This document shows positions 45,496-53,991 of a stretch of DNA of 64,000 nt, piece by piece. The DNA is from Polaribacter huanghezhanensis (lineage in GTDB: Bacteria; Bacteroidota; Bacteroidia; Flavobacteriales; Flavobacteriaceae): assembly GCF_030444335.1 (NCBI RefSeq), contig NZ_CP128595.1, forward strand, positions 496,001-560,000, in the 5' to 3' direction. How positions within the stretch are numbered: the stretch's first letter is position 1; every line of letters starts with the position of its first letter. Below the pieces are notes generated by a model. That model did not search any database and had not been told where the DNA came from. It saw only the letters and a program-made list of their open reading frames with translations. The translations under genes were made by a program, and so were the position numbers.

Positions 45496-48400
45496 TTATG
45501 GAAATGCTTTAAATATCAACCAGTATGTAAAAGCAGCAGCTGTATCCGAAGCTAATTGTTTTGCATTTTCTGGTCTTCTATCAGTATCTTCCTCTTCCAT
45601 TTTCTTTTTGCTTGGTTGTCCAATTATATCAGAGATACCTCTAACAACCCCTATCATCATCTGGCTATTACCTCTTCCTTGCCGCATAGCAGCTTTTGCA
45701 AAACCAAAACCCTCCATTTCAACTACAGAAGTATCATTGTAGTGTTTGGTTAAAATATCACCTATTTCTGATTCATAATGCTCAATAATTTGTTCTCCAG
45801 AGGCAATAATTCCTAAATCAGCCTTTACAACTTGATTCCATCCATTTTTAATTAATGATTTCCAATCCTCTTTTCTTCTTTCCTTTTTTGCTATTTCCAT
45901 AAGAGTGTATGTTGTGGAAGCTAAATCAGGTCTAGCCACAAACGATTTTTTATCTGATTTCCCTGCCTCATAAGAATATATCTCTTTCGGGAAAATTACA
46001 TCTCCAAGGGAAAAATCATTTGGCTTTCTGGAGCCAGCAATTCCAGCGAAGAAAATTGCAGAAGGCTTGAAATTTCGGATTGCTCTTTCTGTTTCTTGTG
46101 CTGCAATTGTATTTTTTGCACCACATTCGCGGATAATGACTTTAGCAATATCTTTCTCATATAATGAAAATATTCCTGCTTCATAGGTGGTGTCATCTTG
46201 ATCAACTTCTACAACTTCTTTCAGGAATAGTTTAACAGCATCATATTCTTCTTGTATTGCCGTTAAAATAACTACTGTTGGAAGTGATTCTATTGCATTT
46301 AATTCGCTTTCTTTTTGTTGTACCATAGGTTTATATTGTGATGATAGTGGTAGAATCGGACTAGGACGGAGTGATTCCCACCAGCTTAGTTTCACTAAAG
46401 ATTTAGAAATTTCATAAGCCAACGTGAATGACATATAGTAACTTGATTTATCATAAATATTACGTGCTGTGGTTGTGAAATTTCTATTTAGAATAATAGT
46501 GCCAAGCCTATGAGATTCATTTTCCGTGATTTGTGAACTATAGTAGTAGATATAATCACTAAGAAATTTTTCTGGTAGATTAGAGAAACTCTCGAAAACC
46601 TTTAACACTGGCTCAATATTATTCCTGTTTTTATTTAGGAATGATGTGATATACAATGCAGATGTAAGACGATCGGTTAAAATCTGCTCTATTGAGTCAC
46701 CATCAATTTCGTCTTTGAGCAACCTCTCTAATATTGTGTCGGCTGTTGCATCAATAAACATATCCCTAGAACTAATTGGTATGTATTCCCAAACTTCATT
46801 GCGACTGGTATAGTCTGAAATATTTGAATAAGTTGTGTGTGAAATATGTTCAAAAACTATGTCATCTACTTTTTTGCCTTGCAATATTAAATCAAAAGCA
46901 CTGAAAACAATCGCTTGTTCTTTGCCCTTAATACCATAATTAAATACTTGCTTTTCGTTGAGAACAGCTGTCCAAATATTTAACCAACAAGAAACTTGTA
47001 AATCAAGGGTTTTTAAAAGAGTCTCACTTTTAATTATTCTTTTTGTCAGTTCTAGAATTAGTTTCTCGTTACACGAATCAAGAGTAATGGCTAAGACTCC
47101 ATTATCTGAAATTTCTTTTAGGATCAAGTTCATACCTATTGAATCCTCAAAACTTAACGAATTCTCTAAAATTAATTGCCTTTTAACGGCTTCTTCAGTT
47201 TTGTAGAGTTTCAATAAAATTTCTGCATGCATCAAATACCATTTCCTTTTTTGTGACTCAAGCAAAAAAATATTTCCTATTTCAGCTGGTACTTCTTTTG
47301 GCAAATATTGAATTAGAATTGCTTCTGAGTCTTTAAGAGAAGGTATAATTGATAAGATAGTTTTGGAGCAATCTTTAGAGAAGAGTAAGAGTTTCCATAT
47401 TGATTTCTGAATAATATCTTCCGTGTTTGAGATGTTCCTTTTTAAGGATTCAACTATGGTTTTATGCCACCAAGTTTTGCTTGTTTCATTTACAGCAATG
47501 ATGGAAATTTCAGAAAGCATTTCAATATGCTTAAACTGGGAATCTTTAATGGTCTTTTCAATAATTGAATTTACAAGGTTTCTACCATTTTCTTCCCCTT
47601 GTGCAAAGGAGTTCCATGAGATATTTCTTAGTCCTTTCACATTCAACTCTAGTCCATTTAAAATCAAATTTTTATATTTTTCGAGATATTTTTGTTTTAT
47701 TATTAATCCACTATTCTTATTGGGTGAAAGCTTTGATAGCATTCTGATGTCGCCCCTTAAAATATCAGTGTTATTCAATTCATTTATTTTAGTGTAATTG
47801 GAAAATAGTGAATCACATTGACGAGCAACTTGTAGACTATTTATATTTACATCAAGTTCTTTAATAAATATTTGAAACGGGTTTTCTTTTGAATGGCCTA
47901 GAAACAAGGCTTCTGAATGTGAAGTTATTTCTATTAAAACTTTATCTGTGTCATTAATTATACTGTGCGTCCCCCATTTTGGCAACAATTCTTTCTGAAT
48001 TGAAACAATGGTTATATCATCCGAACCTTCTATGTCTTTGGGTGAAAAACTGGCTCTGTACTTAAGTTGTTCTCTAAATCCATCGATAGGAGAATTCCAT
48101 AAACGCTGAAGTATTTCCTCAAAGGAGTCTAAATCACCTGTAAACAGAATAGGTAAATCACCCTTAATGAATGATGAAAGAGTTTTTTGGACATAAATTG
48201 GTTGTCTATTTTCATAAGTGTGATCAGAATTTACAACGTTAAGTTCTACAGGCTCCAAATTGGTTCTATCAAACGGAACTTCAGATATCAAAAGACTTAG
48301 GATACTTTTTAAGTCATTAAGGTTTTTAAGTGATGATATTTCCGTAATTAAAACATGTGTTAGAACCATGCCAGAGCGACTAGCTTGCGGATCAGGAAAG

Positions 48401-48603
48401 GTTTTAGTAAAAACGTAATATTTCTTAAAATCTGAACCTGAGAGATATGGTTTAAGAGTAACGCCAGGTGATAGTGAACCGGGTCTATCCGTAAATCTGA
48501 TTAAGAATGAAGTTAGTTCAGAATCATCAATAGTTTGATGAATTTTGGAATGAGCTTTGTTGACTTCACCATAAAAGGCTTGATGGATAATAATGTTACT
48601 CAT
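45496..48603 (-). CDS. GAP1-type protein with C-terminal purine nucleosidase domain
   Basis: 1035 residues. The N-terminal ~140 residues (IIHQAFYGEVNKAHS, TSFLIRFTDRPGSLSPGV, PYLSGSDFKKYYVFTKTF) match the GAP1-N2 type of GTPase-associated protein 1 as I recall it. A long helical middle follows (about 150-770). The C-terminal ~260 residues are a nucleoside phosphorylase/MTAN-type domain: VVILTAIQEEYDAVKLF, FFAGIAGSRKPNDFSLGDV, VVEMEGFGFAKAA and VVRGISD, where the Glu of VEME and Asp of RGISD are the expected catalytic residues. It overlaps the upstream GTPase gene by 8 bases. I infer the PNP half is the effector; ATP or another purine nucleotide is a plausible target by analogy with known PNP immune effectors. 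Confidence 0.72.
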   Translation of the reverse strand: MSNIIIHQAFYGEVNKAHSKIHQTIDDSELTSFLIRFTDRPGSLSPGVTLKPYLSGSDFKKYYVFTKTFPDPQASRSGMVLTHVLITEISSLKNLNDLKSILSLLISEVPFDRTNLEPVELNVVNSDHTYENRQPIYVQKTLSSFIKGDLPILFTGDLDSFEEILQRLWNSPIDGFREQLKYRASFSPKDIEGSDDITIVSIQKELLPKWGTHSIINDTDKVLIEITSHSEALFLGHSKENPFQIFIKELDVNINSLQVARQCDSLFSNYTKINELNNTDILRGDIRMLSKLSPNKNSGLIIKQKYLEKYKNLILNGLELNVKGLRNISWNSFAQGEENGRNLVNSIIEKTIKDSQFKHIEMLSEISIIAVNETSKTWWHKTIVESLKRNISNTEDIIQKSIWKLLLFSKDCSKTILSIIPSLKDSEAILIQYLPKEVPAEIGNIFLLESQKRKWYLMHAEILLKLYKTEEAVKRQLILENSLSFEDSIGMNLILKEISDNGVLAITLDSCNEKLILELTKRIIKSETLLKTLDLQVSCWLNIWTAVLNEKQVFNYGIKGKEQAIVFSAFDLILQGKKVDDIVFEHISHTTYSNISDYTSRNEVWEYIPISSRDMFIDATADTILERLLKDEIDGDSIEQILTDRLTSALYITSFLNKNRNNIEPVLKVFESFSNLPEKFLSDYIYYYSSQITENESHRLGTIILNRNFTTTARNIYDKSSYYMSFTLAYEISKSLVKLSWWESLRPSPILPLSSQYKPMVQQKESELNAIESLPTVVILTAIQEEYDAVKLFLKEVVEVDQDDTTYEAGIFSLYEKDIAKVIIRECGAKNTIAAQETERAIRNFKPSAIFFAGIAGSRKPNDFSLGDVIFPKEIYSYEAGKSDKKSFVARPDLASTTYTLMEIAKKERRKEDWKSLIKNGWNQVVKADLGIIASGEQIIEHYESEIGDILTKHYNDTSVVEMEGFGFAKAAMRQGRGNSQMMIGVVRGISDIIGQPSKKKMEEEDTDRRPENAKQLASDTAAAFTYWLIFKAFP

Positions 48604-49453
48604 GCCCTATAAAATCCCAAATTAAACTTGTTAAATCCTCATTTCGGCTTCCACCTTTATCAACGAAATATCCAAAATTTATAGGTTCCTTATCCATGAA
48701 GTCATCATCAGGGTCATCTGAAAGTGATTTTTCTGTTGATGATAAGCCTATAATTGAAAGTGATTCATTTTGCCAGTTATTATTCAAGAAATCAAATAAC
48801 ATAGGAAGCCTCTCTTGAAGTAAAGTTGAAGGAACCTGATCTTCAGGAAGGTCTAGTTCATCCCAGCAGGATAAAACCACGGTTAAGTTAGGCTCAACAA
48901 TTGGAGAGAATCTTGAAAGTCCTTTTATATATGCTAATGTTTGAATTAATTCTACATAGAAGGCCGCTTCTGATATCTTTACGGGAGGCGGTTGACTATT
49001 CCTTTTTTGAATTTCTTCCGCACTTGGAATTCCTTTATTCACGATATCCTCAAGAGTAGTTAGTTCGTTAAGTCGAATGAACAATACCCATGATGTACTA
49101 TTTTCAATATAGTCTAGCCATAAATCATTGACCTTTCTATTATCTACAATTGAGGTGATTTGTTCACCTGCATAGTCTGGAAAAGCCAATTTAACCTCAG
49201 AGTTTTTTTCATCTGTGATTTTCAGTTCAATACTTCGGTTGGCACTAGCTTCTGTATGTGCGGCTCTTTTTCCATTATAAATGTTTTTTAATCCGTCTTC
49301 AAAAATTGATAAATCAGAAGGGCGGTTTTGAGGATCAATTTTAAATTCGAACTGACGACTGTTTATACGTTCGTACAATTGAATACCAAAATGAGTCTTA
49401 CCTGTATTTGGACCTCCAATTATCAAAATATTATGTTTTTCCATATCATTCAT
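48596..49453 (-). CDS. TRAFAC-type GTPase of a double-GTPase system
   Basis: 285 residues. Walker A GGPNTGKT (13-20), a G3-like segment LAFPDYAGEQITSI, and SCWDELDLP in place of the usual NKxD. It matches the DO-GTPase (double-GTPase) families described with GAP1 systems. No membrane segment. The gene overlaps its neighbours at both ends (8 bases each), which signals stoichiometric co-translation with the other GTPase and the GAP1-PNP protein. Confidence 0.7.
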   Translation of the reverse strand: MNDMEKHNILIIGGPNTGKTHFGIQLYERINSRQFEFKIDPQNRPSDLSIFEDGLKNIYNGKRAAHTEASANRSIELKITDEKNSEVKLAFPDYAGEQITSIVDNRKVNDLWLDYIENSTSWVLFIRLNELTTLEDIVNKGIPSAEEIQKRNSQPPPVKISEAAFYVELIQTLAYIKGLSRFSPIVEPNLTVVLSCWDELDLPEDQVPSTLLQERLPMLFDFLNNNWQNESLSIIGLSSTEKSLSDDPDDDFMDKEPINFGYFVDKGGSRNEDLTSLIWDFIGHE

Positions 49454-50417
49454 TGATAGTGCGTTTTGAAAGAAACATATCCTCGGGTTTGGCTACTGAA
49501 ATTTTTGGAAGTGTATTGTGATTTTGTTCCATTACCTCCATAATCCAGTTAACTGATTCCAAAATAGCCTTATGAAATTTCCCTTTATCGCCTTCTTGAA
49601 CGCTAGTTTCAAATTGATTGAAGTGACTAAATGGTGTAGCTTCTATATGTGTGACAATTTGTTCTTTAGTCTGGTGAGTTAACTCTAAATCTGATTTAGA
49701 CCATATTAGACCAATTGGTCGATCGGTGATGTTTTCAATTAGCCGATCCGCAACTTGTTTAAGTTGTCGTTTGGCATTACCTCTTTGACTACCAGAAAGC
49801 ATATCATTGTCTGCAAAAAGTAAAAAACCGTCGCAGTTTTCATATATCCACTGAGCACCTATCGCATTTTCGCTATTTACATTATTGCTCCAGTGATCAA
49901 ACCATTCGCCAGGCGCATCTGTGAAAATTAGGTCTATATTTTTGCCTGCTTTATTTTTTAAGGTTAAATGGAGTAACCCTGGAACTCTCCCTGAGTTATT
50001 GGTGGTATGGTCTGGGAACTGAATTTCTGCATTACTTTTCCAACTCAGATACCATGCAATATCTTCCCAGCCGTTGAGTGTAAGGGAACCAGAAAAACTG
50101 TATTCACCTATTTTAGCACCCTGTCTAATAAGACAGTATAGTGTGGCTAAAAAAGTAGTTTTCCCAGCACTTGCAACTCCTGTAACCCCTATAAAAATTG
50201 GCTTTCTGGATGCTGTCAAAAAATTAAGATCATTAAGCCCCATTGTATTTCCTGTCCAAGAGATTCTATGTCCTTCATCATCTAATGCTTGTTTGTCTTC
50301 CTTTTTAGGAGCTCCCTTTTTACCATAGAATTTGCAATCTGAAAGATTTATGCATCCTTCAATATTGCATCCACTGTCCTCAGGATAACACTTAGGTTGT
50401 GAGCAATTTCCAGCCAT
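49446..50417 (-). CDS. GTPase with Cys-rich N-terminus, double-GTPase system
   Basis: 323 residues. Five cysteines in the first 28 residues (C5, C10, C17, C22, C28) form a potential zinc or Fe-S binding tail. P-loop GVTGVASAGKTTFL (77-90), G3 as DAPGEWFDHW, and G4 as WSKSDLEL. It pairs with the next GTPase. The Cys-rich tail could sense redox or zinc, or dock a partner; this is inference. It starts 1 base after the upstream helical gene stops. Confidence 0.7.
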   Translation of the reverse strand: MAGNCSQPKCYPEDSGCNIEGCINLSDCKFYGKKGAPKKEDKQALDDEGHRISWTGNTMGLNDLNFLTASRKPIFIGVTGVASAGKTTFLATLYCLIRQGAKIGEYSFSGSLTLNGWEDIAWYLSWKSNAEIQFPDHTTNNSGRVPGLLHLTLKNKAGKNIDLIFTDAPGEWFDHWSNNVNSENAIGAQWIYENCDGFLLFADNDMLSGSQRGNAKRQLKQVADRLIENITDRPIGLIWSKSDLELTHQTKEQIVTHIEATPFSHFNQFETSVQEGDKGKFHKAILESVNWIMEVMEQNHNTLPKISVAKPEDMFLSKRTINE

Positions 50418-50418
50418 A

Positions 50419-51684
50419 TTACTTAGAACTTAGTCTTTTGGTGAGTAAATCATGGAAAATTGCGACAGATAAATCTTCAATAGAAATCTCATCACCTTCC
50501 TTAATTCCTGTTCTTTCAGTAAAGTCTTTGAGTTTAGCCTTATTATTTAGGAAGAGAACAATGAAATCAGTTAAACTAATTCTTCCATCTGATTCATTAA
50601 TTTCGGGCAAAAGGTTGGTTATTTCAGATTTGGTTGAATCTTCTGTTAAGGAGTTAAAAAAGTCCTTAAACTTTATTTTTTCACCTTTTTTTTCAATTAA
50701 AATTAACAAGGTATCTCTCAAAAGATAGTCTACACTTATTGGAGTTATTTTAGCAACCTGCTCGTTTAGGTCACTTCCCATTATAATTGGAAGAATAGGC
50801 TGTGAAACTTCTCGATAGCTTTTCCTGAGTGCTGGAGAATAAAGCGTCTCCTTCCACCAAAGTAACTTACTTCTGCGTTCAACAGCTAGAATAGAAGCAA
50901 ATGAGGCTTTTAAACTCTCATCTAAGGACTTTTTAAATGAAGTGAAGAATTTGTTTATTGGATCTTCAAGGGTTGCAGGAGCTACTGATTTATTTAATTC
51001 AGATAATGCAGAATCAATGGAACTAGCTATTGCATTGCTAGAAGTGGCCGCAAAGTGTGGACCCCAAGCAGAGTTTCCTCCATGATTTGAACCATGACCA
51101 TTTGGCTCATTCTTAATTGCCTTAAGCATTCCAGCATTAAGATTTTCTTTATCAATTTTAGCACTGCCAAATTTTAAGTCATTTATCTTTAAAGCTCCCA
51201 GTTTTAGTTTGGGTTCTTCTTCAATCAACGACCATTCTTCAATGGCATGGCTTTCTGCCATTTCTCCTAATTCAGTTAAGAGAGTATGGACAATATCCTT
51301 TTCCTTACCCAGTTTTGTATAAGGATAGAAATTTGCAGACGTCAAGTATATAATTCGTGCAGCAACAGGATCCTCACTTCCTATTTGCATTAAAGCATTT
51401 AAAATAACACCCCTGTGAATATTCCTAGGCATATCGGGATATTTACCTCTAAGAGCCGTCCAATATTTAGTTACAATTTCTTCAACATCATTTAGAATTG
51501 GTTCTTTATCCGAAATATTTGGGTCGAGTGCCACCAGAGAATACCTTGGTAATAGGGAGTAATTCTTTTGTAAATACTTCACTAGGGTTGCAACAGATTG
51601 TTGAAGCCATTTTAGCCTTTCGTCACTATCGCCAATATCAAATAGGCCAGATTTTAGAGTTGACTGCAAGAAATTATCGTCCAT
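50419..51684 (-). CDS. Helical adaptor protein, GASH-like
   Basis: 421 residues, first gene of the operon. Almost all helical, with no P-loop, TM or signal peptide. Its position beside GAP1 and double GTPases fits the GTPase-associated system helical domain (GASH); I did not find a sequence motif that proves the family. The start is ATG at 51682-51684. The upstream 420 bases hold no clear promoter box. Confidence 0.5.
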   Translation of the reverse strand: MDDNFLQSTLKSGLFDIGDSDERLKWLQQSVATLVKYLQKNYSLLPRYSLVALDPNISDKEPILNDVEEIVTKYWTALRGKYPDMPRNIHRGVILNALMQIGSEDPVAARIIYLTSANFYPYTKLGKEKDIVHTLLTELGEMAESHAIEEWSLIEEEPKLKLGALKINDLKFGSAKIDKENLNAGMLKAIKNEPNGHGSNHGGNSAWGPHFAATSSNAIASSIDSALSELNKSVAPATLEDPINKFFTSFKKSLDESLKASFASILAVERRSKLLWWKETLYSPALRKSYREVSQPILPIIMGSDLNEQVAKITPISVDYLLRDTLLILIEKKGEKIKFKDFFNSLTEDSTKSEITNLLPEINESDGRISLTDFIVLFLNNKAKLKDFTERTGIKEGDEISIEDLSVAIFHDLLTKRLSSK

Positions 51685-51820
51685 AATTATATTCTTTAAA
51701 TGTTATTATTTGTTTTAAAGCGTTGTCAAAATTTGGTTCTTTTTTACTTCGTTTATATATTTTTTAGTTGGTCACATAAATTATAATGTGGCTTTTTTTT
51801 ATAAATCCACACTTTTAACC

Positions 51821-51898
51821 ATGAAGATAGTAATTCCATTATTACTTGTTAGTTTAATTTTCATAATTATTATCCTTCAAGGCAAATTAAGAAATTGA
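51821..51898 (+). CDS. Hydrophobic 25-residue peptide
   Basis: MKIVIPLLLVSLIFIIIILQ followed by GKLRN, one TM segment with a basic tail. This is what type I toxin peptides and small membrane peptides look like. No ribosome-binding site stronger than background and no antisense RNA promoter that I can point to, so it may be spurious. Confidence 0.25.
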   Translation: MKIVIPLLLVSLIFIIIILQGKLRN

Positions 51899-51989
51899 AA
51901 CTTATTATTATTACGGTTTTCCTCATTAAAGAAGTCTTTTACTAACTTTTTTATATAAGTTTTCAATCTAACAATATTTAGAATATCAA

Positions 51990-52013
51990 AAAACAGGTAG
52001 AAATACCTGTTTT
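51990..52013 (+). terminator. Hairpin terminator with GAAA tetraloop
   Basis: AACAGGTA (51992-51999) pairs with TACCTGTT (52004-52011); loop GAAA, then TTT. Confidence 0.6.
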
Positions 52014-52105
52014 CTAACTTGCTTATTAGCAATATAATAATAGTATGAAATCTTATATAAGTAGAAGTACGGCTTTACCTTACTTTTGGGAAAGACAATA
52101 CTTAA

Positions 52106-52350
52106 TTGGATGAAAATTATCAATCAGTTCATGTAAATTTTCAAGATCATCCTGTACCTAACGCTCCGCTAGAGAGTTTAACTCAAGTAAAAAAAAATCA
52201 TTTACGAAAGTATATGATTGCTCTAAATAAAAATTCTCCAAGAACAATAAAAAGGAAAGTTGCTTCAATTAAAGCATATTATAATTTTTTAGAATTTGAA
52301 GAAGTAATAATCGATACACCTTTTAGGAAGATTAAATTAAATATAAAAAT
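52106..52350 (+). pseudogene. Tyrosine recombinase N-terminal fragment
   Basis: In-frame with the IS110 fragment that follows. KNHLRKYMIALNKNSP and the ASIKAYYNFLEFEEVII region read as the SAM-like N-terminal domain of a XerC/integrase-type tyrosine recombinase. The catalytic C-terminal half is missing: after about KLNIKIEK the sequence becomes IS110 transposase. The start codon at 52106 is a TTG and probably not the natural one. Confidence 0.6.
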
Positions 52351-53275
52351 TGAGAAGTTGCTCGGCAGTAGTCAAGGTCATTTACAGTTTAAAAACACAG
52401 AAAAAGGATTCGTTAAGTTTCTACAGATTTTAAATGATACTCCTTTAGTTGTCATGGAAACAACAGGTTATTATCATTACAGATTAGCGCAGTTTTTACA
52501 CAAGAAAGAACAAATAGTCTCGGTTGTCAATCCATTGTCAGTAAAGCATTTCATTCAAATGAAATTAGCCAAAGTAAAGACAGATAAAAGTGATGCCAAA
52601 GCAATTTGTGAGTATGGATTAACTCAAGAAGTTCCGCTTTATAATGCACTAACCGATGTACAAAGTGAATGCTTACAATTGTTCCGATTAATGGATAATT
52701 TTATAAAGAAACGTACCGCTACCAAGAACAAGCTGCATGGAGAAGAAGTTTTAGGAATACCATCAAAATATGTGTATCGTTCATTAAAAAGAGATAAAAA
52801 GCACTTAGATAAAGAGTTAAAAGGTATTGAAGAAAAGCTTCTTTCTTTAGTAAAACAAGATCAGCAACAACAACTTACTTTATTACAAAGCATACCAGGT
52901 TTAGGGCTTAAAACAGCCTTGTTTTTAATTGTAGTTACTGATGGTTTTAAGAAGTTTGAGACAGCATCACAATTGTGTAGTTATGTTTGAATAACTCCTA
53001 CAATAAGAGAATCTGGAAGTAGTGTTCGAGGTAGGGCAAGAATAAGTAAAGTTGGTAATAAAAAGTTAAGGAATTTACTTTTTTTATGTTCTTTTACAGC
53101 TTGTAAACACAACAAAGGTTGTAGAGAGATTTATGAGCGAATTGTAAATAAAGGCAAGAGTAAGAAATTAGCCTTGATAGCAGTTTCTAATAAATTACTA
53201 AAACAAAGTTTTGCAATTGCAAAATCAGGAAACCCTTATGATGCAAGTTTTGTTTCAGTATTGAAAGTTAAGTAG
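52351..53275 (+). mobile_element. IS110-family transposase, N-truncated with an internal stop
   Basis: Matches IS110 DEDD transposases: VVMETTGYYHYRLAQF (E), KVKTDKSDAKAICEYG (D), then LLQSIPGLGLKTALFLIVVTDG. The N-terminal GIDVSK segment (first D) is missing. A TGA at 52988 interrupts what reads through as ITPTIRESGSSVRGRARISKVGNKKLRNLLF; the usual codon there is Gly (GGA to TGA). The frame continues to a TAG at 53273. It is therefore dead twice over, and fused in frame to a recombinase fragment. No terminal repeats were found. Confidence 0.8.
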
Positions 53276-53304
53276 TAAAATCTTCCATAAAAAAATAAGA
53301 AAAA

Positions 53305-53329
53305 AAGCTTAAAAGGAGTTTTTAAGCTT
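53305..53329. terminator. Hairpin downstream of IS110
   Basis: AAGCTTAAAA (53305-53314) pairs with TTTTAAGCTT (53320-53329), loop GGAGT. It lies just past the transposase stop and could be a terminator or part of the right end of the element. Confidence 0.5.
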
Positions 53330-53375
53330 AGAATACTAGTGAACAAAATTAATGAAGAAAATAGTTGTTTTTTAA

Positions 53376-53413
53376 CTCAGTTCTTTGTTAGAGAATTGGT
53401 GCCGGAATCCGTG
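53376..53413 (-). repeat. Second copy of the cassette-end motif
   Basis: CTCAGTTCTTTGTTAG (53376-53391) is the reverse complement of 9106-9121. It continues AGAATTGGTGCCGGAATC, which parallels the GTTAG...TGCCGAATC of 8370-8390. It lies between the IS110 remnant and the next gene in a stretch that otherwise has no reading frame. Confidence 0.6.
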
Positions 53414-53697
53414 TTTTAACCAAAATATTTGTTAGATAAAAAGTAAAAAATTACAGTTATGGAACTCGATTATCGAAATTGAACAAGGTGCGAAATAACC
53501 ATAAATAGATGACAACCTTAGTGTTATGTAAAAATAATATTTGTTTTTCTATATAAAAATCACTAAATTCACAAAGTTTTAAGATTTATTTGATTGTATT
53601 TTTGTATAATTGCGCTCAAATTATTAATTCTAACCTTTATTGCATTTGGCAAAAAGGCAACAATTTGTGTATAATAAGATTAAAGAAATATAAAATA

Positions 53698-53732
53698 GGT
53701 GCCATATATACTTCATTAGTATATATGGCACC
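53698..53732. promoter_or_regulatory. Perfect 14-bp stem inverted repeat upstream of a small gene
   Basis: GGTGCCATATATAC (53698-53711) and GTATATATGGCACC (53719-53732) are exact inverted repeats around loop TTCATTA, 27 bases before the ATG at 53759. No T run follows on either strand, so a regulator site, a 5'-UTR control hairpin or an insertion end is likelier than a terminator. A TATTTTTG box (53597-53604) lies about 100 bases upstream. Confidence 0.5.
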
Positions 53733-53758
53733 TTGTTTGTTTAATTAAAAAACTAAAT

Positions 53759-53968
53759 ATGGAAGATTTATTAAATAAAGAAGTAATTGATTTTGCTGAA
53801 AAAAGTATGGAAGAAATCAACTCTGAATTGGACATGAATTATTGTAATCAACACAATATTGTATTTACCAATAATGAATTAGATACATCTAAATTAGAAC
53901 TCTTTTCTAGAGAAGCAACAGACGAAGCTTATAAAGTCTTGTACCCTGACTTTGAGAAAAACGAATAA
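53759..53968 (+). CDS. Unknown small acidic protein
   Basis: 69 residues, acidic and helical, no recognisable domain (MEDLLNKEVIDFAEKSMEEIN, one Cys). It lies 23 bases upstream of the next gene on the same strand. A regulatory or antitoxin-like role is conceivable from size and charge only. Confidence 0.45.
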   Translation: MEDLLNKEVIDFAEKSMEEINSELDMNYCNQHNIVFTNNELDTSKLELFSREATDEAYKVLYPDFEKNE

Positions 53969-53991
53969 GTTAAAAACTCTATAGAAAAGAT

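Larger units (their letters stand above)
51685..52105. other. Intergenic stretch with one terminator and one small reading frame
   Basis: Between the GTPase operon and the recombinase remnant. It holds a hydrophobic 25-codon frame (51821-51898) and a hairpin terminator (51990-52013). A short frame at 52045-52113 (MKSYISRSTALPYFWERQYLIG region, one frame off the following fragment) may be the lost N-terminus of the recombinase. Confidence 0.4.

Noticed and set aside
52106..53275. Active IS110 element
   Set aside because: The transposase lacks its first catalytic Asp segment and has an internal stop.
53400..53760. Target-site duplication of the tRNA-Leu 3' end marking the right end of an island
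   Set aside because: I looked for a repeat of GGTTCGATTCCCACCTCGAG further right and did not see one by eye.
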